Positions 59,870 through 64,000 of a DNA stretch of 64,000 bases are shown here, piece by piece. The notes beneath the pieces were generated by a model. It was not told where the DNA came from, did no database searches, and worked only from the letters and a program-made list of their open reading frames with translations. The position numbers and the translations under genes are program-made. Within the stretch, counting starts at the first letter, position 1; the number at the start of each line of letters is the position of its first letter. Source of the stretch: Streptomyces caelestis (lineage in GTDB: Bacteria; Actinomycetota; Actinomycetes; Streptomycetales; Streptomycetaceae); the NCBI RefSeq assembly GCF_014205255.1, contig NZ_JACHNE010000001.1, forward strand, positions 5,270,001 through 5,334,000, read 5' to 3'.

Positions 59870-60413
59870 CGACCTTGCGGCCGATCGTCGCGAACGTCCA
59901 CATCGCCTCGCCGTCCGCGCGGGACTCGCGGATGCCGCCCGTGCGTACCTCCGGGGCCGGTGCGGCGGTCGAGTCGTCCACGGCCGCGCTGAAGCCGATG
60001 ACCACGCCGTCCACGCTGGTGAAGCGCACGACGTGCTCGACGGGGACGCCGTCGGAGCCGGTGACCGCGTTCGAGCGGGACGTGACCGAGTAGCTGCCCG
60101 GGGCGGGGTCCACCGCGCTCGGGTGGACCCTGAACGTGCGTGTGACCGTCTCGTCCTCGCCGACCAGCCACACCCGGTCGCCGCGCAGGGAGTACACGAC
60201 CCGCGCGCCCTTGCCGGAGTCTGCGGGCGGCGCGGCGGGGACCTTCCTGGCCCGGGGCGGCGCCTTCGAGACGCCGGCCGCCGGTGCGACGCCCGCCTGC
60301 GCCCGGCCCAGGCCGGGCGGGAGGCTCTGTGACGCCTGGTGGGCGAGGTAGCCGACCGTCGCCAGGGCCGCGGCGGTGAGCCCGGCCACGATCCCCGAGC
60401 TGCTGACTGCCAC
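59856..60413 (-). CDS. Catalytically dead L,D-transpeptidase-like membrane protein
   Basis: A 185-residue protein. GTG 60413 is chosen because CGGAGG lies 9 bases before it; the frame continues upstream without coding features. An N-terminal membrane helix (SSGIVAGLTAAALATVGYLA) is followed by a Pro/Ala linker. The outside domain is YkuD-like: VEHVVRFTSVDGVVIGFSAA, then TGGIRESRADGEAMWTFATI. In active enzymes the second motif carries SHGC; here the Cys position is Gly. It is convergent with the 58-residue gene across the tandem repeat. Confidence 0.65.
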   Translation of the reverse strand: MAVSSSGIVAGLTAAALATVGYLAHQASQSLPPGLGRAQAGVAPAAGVSKAPPRARKVPAAPPADSGKGARVVYSLRGDRVWLVGEDETVTRTFRVHPSAVDPAPGSYSVTSRSNAVTGSDGVPVEHVVRFTSVDGVVIGFSAAVDDSTAAPAPEVRTGGIRESRADGEAMWTFATIGRKVVVVR

Positions 60414-60537
60414 CGGCGCCCACCTCCGCGTCGTACGTCCCTGTCGTGCACGGTTCGCCTGCGCGCCGTGACGGTAGGTGACGGTAGCAGCAGGTGACGG
60501 CCCGACAGGCGCGGCCGTGCCGGGCCCCGGGGAGCCG

Positions 60538-60543
60538 TAGGCT
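60538..60543 (+). promoter_or_regulatory. -10 box for leaderless tsaB
   Basis: TAGGCT in GAGCCGTAGGCTGTTTGC, ending 6 bases before the GTG of tsaB. No ribosome binding site is present. Confidence 0.55.
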
Positions 60544-60549
60544 GTTTGC

Positions 60550-61203
60550 GTGCTCTTGCTCGCTCTGGATACCGCCACACCCGCCGTCACCGTCGCGCTG
60601 CACGACGGCCGGGACGTCATCGCCTCGTCGAGTCAGGTGGACGCGCGCCGGCACGGGGAACTGCTGCTGCCCGCGATCGACCGGGTGCTCGCCGGGGCCG
60701 GTCTGAAGCTCGACGCCGTCACCGGGGTCGTCGCCGGCATCGGGCCGGGCCCGTACACCGGGCTGCGCGTCGGGCTGATGACCGCCGAGACCTTCGGGCT
60801 CGCGCTCGGCGTCCCCGTGCACGGCGTGTGCACGCTGGACGGCCTCGCCTACGCCACCGATCTCGCGGGCCCGTTCGTCGTGGCGACCGACGCCCGCCGC
60901 AAGGAGGTGTACTGGGCGCGCTACGCCGACTCCCGCACCCGCGTCACCGACCCGGCCGTCGACCGGCCCGCCGACATCGCCGAGCAGGTCGCGGGGCTGC
61001 CCGCGGTCGGCGCGGGCGCGCTGCTGTACCCGGACACCTTCCCCCAGGCGCACGAGCCCGAGCACGTGTCGGCCGCCGCCCTCGCCCGGCTGGCCGCGGA
61101 GAAACTGGCCGCGGGCGAGGAACTCCCCGCGCCCCGGCCGCTGTATCTGCGCCGCCCCGACGCCCAGGTCCCCAAGAACTACAAGGTGGTCACGCCCAAG
61201 TGA
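60550..61203 (+). CDS. tsaB: tRNA t6A synthesis protein TsaB
   Basis: A 217-residue protein, GTG start, (M)LLLALDTATPAVTVALHDG. GIGPGPYTGLRVGLMTAETF is the family signature. It is the scaffold partner of TsaD in threonylcarbamoyl transfer. The stop overlaps the rimI GTG. Confidence 0.96.
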   Translation: MLLLALDTATPAVTVALHDGRDVIASSSQVDARRHGELLLPAIDRVLAGAGLKLDAVTGVVAGIGPGPYTGLRVGLMTAETFGLALGVPVHGVCTLDGLAYATDLAGPFVVATDARRKEVYWARYADSRTRVTDPAVDRPADIAEQVAGLPAVGAGALLYPDTFPQAHEPEHVSAAALARLAAEKLAAGEELPAPRPLYLRRPDAQVPKNYKVVTPK

Positions 61204-61730
61204 CCGAGCCCGTGACGTGTGTGCTGCGCGAGATGCGCTGGTGGGACATCGACCGCGTGCTGGAGCTGGAGCGGGACCTCTTCCCCGAGGACGCCTGGTC
61301 GCGGGGCATGTTCTGGTCGGAGCTGGCCCATGCGCGCGGGCCGGAGGCGACCCGGAAGTACCTCGTGGCCGAGGCGGGGGAGCGGATCGTCGGGTACGCC
61401 GGTGTCGCCTCCTCCGGCGACCAGGCCGACATCCAGACCATCGCCGTCACCCGGGAGTACTGGGGGACGGGGCTGGGCGGCCGTCTCCTCACCGAGCTGC
61501 TGCGGGCCGCGACCGCCTTCGAGTGCGTCGAAGTCATGCTGGAGTGCCGTGTGGACAACATCCGCGCGCAGAAGCTGTACGAGCGCTTCGGCTTCGAGGC
61601 CATCGGCTTCAGGCGCGGCTACTACCAGCCGGGGAACGTGGACGCCCTGGTGATGCGACTGACCACGAAACCCGACAGCGGCTCCGCCGCGGGTTCGACT
61701 TCCGTACGAGGAACCCAGACCAATGACTGA
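61200..61730 (+). CDS. rimI: Ribosomal-protein S18 N-acetyltransferase RimI
   Basis: A 176-residue GNAT protein, GTG start overlapping the tsaB TGA. QTIAVTREYWGTGLGGRLLT binds acetyl-CoA, and NIRAQKLYERFGFEAIGFRR and YYQPGNVDALVM are the RimI C-terminal motifs. It acetylates the N-terminus of S18. About 25 extra residues at the C-terminus overlap tsaD. Confidence 0.93.
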   Translation: MTEPVTCVLREMRWWDIDRVLELERDLFPEDAWSRGMFWSELAHARGPEATRKYLVAEAGERIVGYAGVASSGDQADIQTIAVTREYWGTGLGGRLLTELLRAATAFECVEVMLECRVDNIRAQKLYERFGFEAIGFRRGYYQPGNVDALVMRLTTKPDSGSAAGSTSVRGTQTND

Positions 61731-62829
61731 CTCACGCGACGAGCCTCTCGTTCTCGGCATCGAGACCTCCTGCGACGAGACCGGCGTCGGCATCGTCCGC
61801 GGCACCACCCTGCTCGCCGACGCCATCGCCTCCAGCGTCGACGAGCACGCCCGGTTCGGCGGTGTCGTGCCCGAGGTCGCCTCCCGGGCGCACCTGGAGG
61901 CGATGGTCCCCACCATCGACCGCGCGCTGAAGGAGGCGGGAGTCACCGCCCGCGACCTCGACGGCATCGCCGTCACCGCCGGCCCCGGCCTCGCCGGTGC
62001 CCTGCTGGTCGGCGTCTCGGCGGCGAAGGCGTACGCCTACGCGCTCGGCAAGCCCCTGTACGGCGTCAACCACCTCGCCTCGCACATCTGCGTCGACCAG
62101 CTGGAGCACGGCGCGCTGCCCGAGCCGACCATGGCGCTGCTGGTGTCCGGCGGCCACTCCTCGCTGCTGCTGTCCACGGACATCACCTCCGACGTCCGCC
62201 CGATGGGCGCGACCATCGACGACGCGGCCGGTGAGGCCTTCGACAAGATCGCCCGCGTGCTGAACCTGGGCTTCCCGGGCGGCCCGGTCATCGACCGGTA
62301 CGCCCGCGAGGGCGACCCGGACGCGATCGCCTTCCCACGCGGCCTGACCGGTCCGCGCGATCCCGCCTACGACTTCTCCTTCTCCGGGCTGAAGACGGCC
62401 GTGGCGCGCTGGATCGAGGCCAAGCGGGCGGCGGGGGAGGAGGTCCCGGTGCGGGACGTGGCGGCCTCCTTCCAGGAGGCGGTCGTGGACGTGCTGACCC
62501 GCAAGGCCGTCCGGGCCTGCAAGGACGAGGGTGTCGACCACCTGATGATCGGCGGCGGTGTGGCCGCCAACTCCCGGCTGCGGGCCCTGGCACAGGAGCG
62601 CTGCGAGGCCGCCGGCATCCGGCTGCGGGTGCCGCGGCCCAAGCTGTGCACGGACAACGGGGCGATGGTCGCCGCGCTCGGCGCCGAGATGGTGGCCCGC
62701 AACCGCGCCGCGTCGAGCTGGGACCTGTCGGCGGACTCCTCGCTGCCGGTGACGGAGCCGCACGTGCCGGGCCACCACCACGACCACGATCATGTGCACG
62801 AGATCAGCAAGGAGAACCTCTACTCGTGA
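61723..62829 (+). CDS. tsaD: tRNA threonylcarbamoyladenosine transferase TsaD with His-rich tail
   Basis: A 368-residue enzyme starting MTDSRDEPLVLGIETSCDET. His117 and His121 (NHLASHICVD) bind the metal, and LLVSGGHSSLLL and MIGGGVAANSRLR are conserved. It transfers threonylcarbamoyl to A37 of tRNA. The last 23 residues add a tail with HHHDHDHVH, absent from most bacterial TsaD. It overlaps rimI by 8 bases and the next gene by 4. Confidence 0.97.
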   Translation: MTDSRDEPLVLGIETSCDETGVGIVRGTTLLADAIASSVDEHARFGGVVPEVASRAHLEAMVPTIDRALKEAGVTARDLDGIAVTAGPGLAGALLVGVSAAKAYAYALGKPLYGVNHLASHICVDQLEHGALPEPTMALLVSGGHSSLLLSTDITSDVRPMGATIDDAAGEAFDKIARVLNLGFPGGPVIDRYAREGDPDAIAFPRGLTGPRDPAYDFSFSGLKTAVARWIEAKRAAGEEVPVRDVAASFQEAVVDVLTRKAVRACKDEGVDHLMIGGGVAANSRLRALAQERCEAAGIRLRVPRPKLCTDNGAMVAALGAEMVARNRAASSWDLSADSSLPVTEPHVPGHHHDHDHVHEISKENLYS

Positions 62830-63083
62830 CGGTCGCCCTGATGTGGGAGGCGCGGGCGGTGCCCGGTCGGGGCGAGGACCTGCTGGCCTGGGCACGGGCG
62901 CAGGAGCTGCCCCGCGCCCCCCTGCGCCGCGAGACCCTGCGCGCCCCCCAGGACCGGGTCCTCGTCATCACCTGGTGGGACGCCCCCTACGACGCCGAGC
63001 TGCCCGAACTTCCCGAGCCGGACGGGGAGTTGGTCACGCGGGCCGTGCACCGGTGGCGGTTCGAGTCGGTGGACGCCGGCTGA
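62826..63083 (+). CDS. Small unknown protein downstream of tsaD
   Basis: An 85-residue protein, GTG start overlapping the tsaD stop (GTGA). It begins (M)TVALMWEARAVPGRGEDLLA, with VLVITWWDAPYDAELPELPE in the middle. The alternation of short strands and a helix recalls ferredoxin-like folds, but no family is certain. It is probably co-translated with tsaD. It overlaps the convergent membrane gene by 50 bases. Confidence 0.7.
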   Translation: MTVALMWEARAVPGRGEDLLAWARAQELPRAPLRRETLRAPQDRVLVITWWDAPYDAELPELPEPDGELVTRAVHRWRFESVDAG

Positions 63084-63564
63084 CCGAGAGCTCCCAGGGC
63101 CTGCCGTCGACGTGACCCCGCCACAGCAGCAGACCGTGCCTGCGCTCCCAGTGGGCGGCGACCGCGGCCTGGCCCAGCCAGTCGAGAGCCGACCACAGGC
63201 AGATCACCGCCGTCCACGGCTCCCACAGGGCCAGCGGCACCGCGAACAGCGTGTACAGCACGAACATCCGTGGGCTGAACGGCCGGTCGCGCAGGAAGCG
63301 CTCGGCGGCCGGGGCCGGGTCGGTGCCGTCGAGCCGTACCGCCTTCTCGAAGTCCCGTACGTCGCTGAACCACTTGATCCTGGTGGCCTTGAGGAGCGTC
63401 CACACCCCGATGGAGGCGACCACGGCGGCGGCATACAGCCCCAGCCGGCCGGGTTCGGACGGCGGGGAGAAGCCGCGGGCCAGGCCCACGGCCGTCAGGG
63501 CGACGGCCGCGGCGGCCAGGACCGAGACGACGGCCCGCAGTTCGTGGTGCACCAGTCTGTCCAC
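63034..63564 (-). CDS. Unknown membrane protein
   Basis: A 176-residue protein with two N-terminal hydrophobic helices (about 11-29 and 40-58), a charged middle (RDFEKAVRLDGTDPAPAAER) and one or two further helices (about 99-133), then a soluble tail with GLLLWRGHVDGRPWELS. No family recognised. Its 3' end overlaps the tsaD-linked gene. The ATG at 63564 has no strong ribosome binding site. Confidence 0.6.
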   Translation of the reverse strand: MDRLVHHELRAVVSVLAAAAVALTAVGLARGFSPPSEPGRLGLYAAAVVASIGVWTLLKATRIKWFSDVRDFEKAVRLDGTDPAPAAERFLRDRPFSPRMFVLYTLFAVPLALWEPWTAVICLWSALDWLGQAAVAAHWERRHGLLLWRGHVDGRPWELSVSRRPPTRTATGARPA

Positions 63565-63594
63565 GCGCTTCCCCCGGCATCCCCGCGCGGAGGC

Positions 63595-64000
63595 TCACAC
63601 CGCCCCCGACACCTCCGTCTCGCACCGCAGCCGCCGGTCGGCGCCGAGCACCCGGGCCGGGCCCGTGAGGGTGAGGTGGGCCGTGTGGCGTACGTCCGTG
63701 CTGGACGCCGCCAACCGTAGTTCCAGGGCGCCCGGTTCGACCACCCTGCGGCCGGAACGGTCGGTGAACGCCGAAAGGTCCGTGTGGAAACGGAACAGCA
63801 CCCGGGCCGCGTCCCCCGGCGCCAGCCGCACGCGCTGGTAGCCGATCAGCCGCATATCGGGCCGGGTCACGGAAGCCACCGGGTCGTGCAGATACAGCTG
63901 CACGACCTCCGCGCCTTCGCGGTCGCCCGTGTTGCGGACGGTCACCGAGACGTCGTACGCCCCGTCCGTGCCGATCCGGGCCGGCTCCTCGCCGCCCGTG
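63595..64000 (-). CDS. Glycoside hydrolase family 3 enzyme, C-terminal end (5' end outside window)
   Basis: The open frame runs off the right edge. The visible part, from the stop at 63595, is a fibronectin-III-like GH3 C-terminal domain: VSVTVRNTGDREGAEVVQLY, LHDPVASVTRPDMRLIGYQR and LAPGDAARVLFRF. This domain ends beta-glucosidases and beta-xylosidases; the catalytic domains lie outside, so the substrate cannot be named. Confidence 0.88.
   Translation of the reverse strand, partial: TGGEEPARIGTDGAYDVSVTVRNTGDREGAEVVQLYLHDPVASVTRPDMRLIGYQRVRLAPGDAARVLFRFHTDLSAFTDRSGRRVVEPGALELRLAASSTDVRHTAHLTLTGPARVLGADRRLRCETEVSGAV

Noticed and set aside
59833..61065. A 410-residue minus-strand frame covering the YkuD-like gene and tsaB
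   Set aside because: It is antisense to tsaB and reads through the tandem repeat in the wrong frame; the YkuD homology lies in another frame.

Overview
The window is one strand-continuous piece of a high-GC actinobacterial chromosome, almost certainly Streptomyces. The order rpoC - rpsL-rpsG-fusA-tuf - S10/spc/alpha ribosomal operons - secY-adk-map-infA - rpoA-rplQ-truA - rplM-rpsI - glmM - coaA - glmS - acpS - nnr - alr - tsaE-tsaB-rimI-tsaD is the Streptomyces core arrangement. GTG starts, zinc-type S14, absence of rpsD from the alpha operon, and promoters with strong TTGACC -35 boxes all fit. No rRNA, tRNA or CRISPR array was seen.

Region by region: 1-6.5 kb holds the 3' end of rpoC, a small DUF1707/DUF4190 membrane protein and the str operon (rpsL, rpsG, fusA, tuf). 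From 6.5 to 13.2 kb is an accessory gap before rpsJ. It carries a small membrane protein, a winged-helix regulator, a decayed ATPase/XRE-DUF5753/DUF397 regulatory trio collapsed by deletions, a secreted S41 peptidase, and small unknown genes with a frameshifted SUKH-3 and an intact SMI1/KNR4 gene (immunity-type proteins). From 13.3 to 31.3 kb are the S10, spc and alpha operons, ending with rpoA, rplQ and truA.

The most unusual stretch is 31.3-39.1 kb. A complete poly-gamma-glutamate (PGA)-type polymer locus sits between truA and rplM: a divergent lipoprotein, CapA, a 770-residue protein with two sensor-TM-HAMP modules and no output domain, CapB with a long Tyr/Pro-rich tail, CapC, and an NlpC/P60 hydrolase. 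The pairing of PGA synthase genes with an orphan tandem sensor/HAMP protein is the best candidate for an undescribed system here.

From 40 to 64 kb, rplM-rpsI is followed by cell-wall and cofactor genes (glmM, coaA, glmS, acpS, nnr, an L,D-transpeptidase with a frameshifted signal peptide, alr) and the tRNA t6A genes (tsaE, tsaB, tsaD) with rimI. Interspersed are a DrrAB-type ABC exporter, a TnpB remnant, a BtrH-like acyltransferase with a TetR-type palindrome, a secreted beta-helix protein with a LacI-type box, a catalytically dead L,D-transpeptidase-like protein, and a 23-bp tandem repeat carrying the stop codons of two convergent genes. The window ends inside a GH3 glycosidase gene.

Non-coding signals of note are a hairpin shared by the rpsL and rpsJ leaders (24 of 25 bases identical), four copies of a dispersed intergenic repeat, several strong hairpin terminators, and -10 boxes placed 6-7 nt before start codons that suggest leaderless mRNAs.
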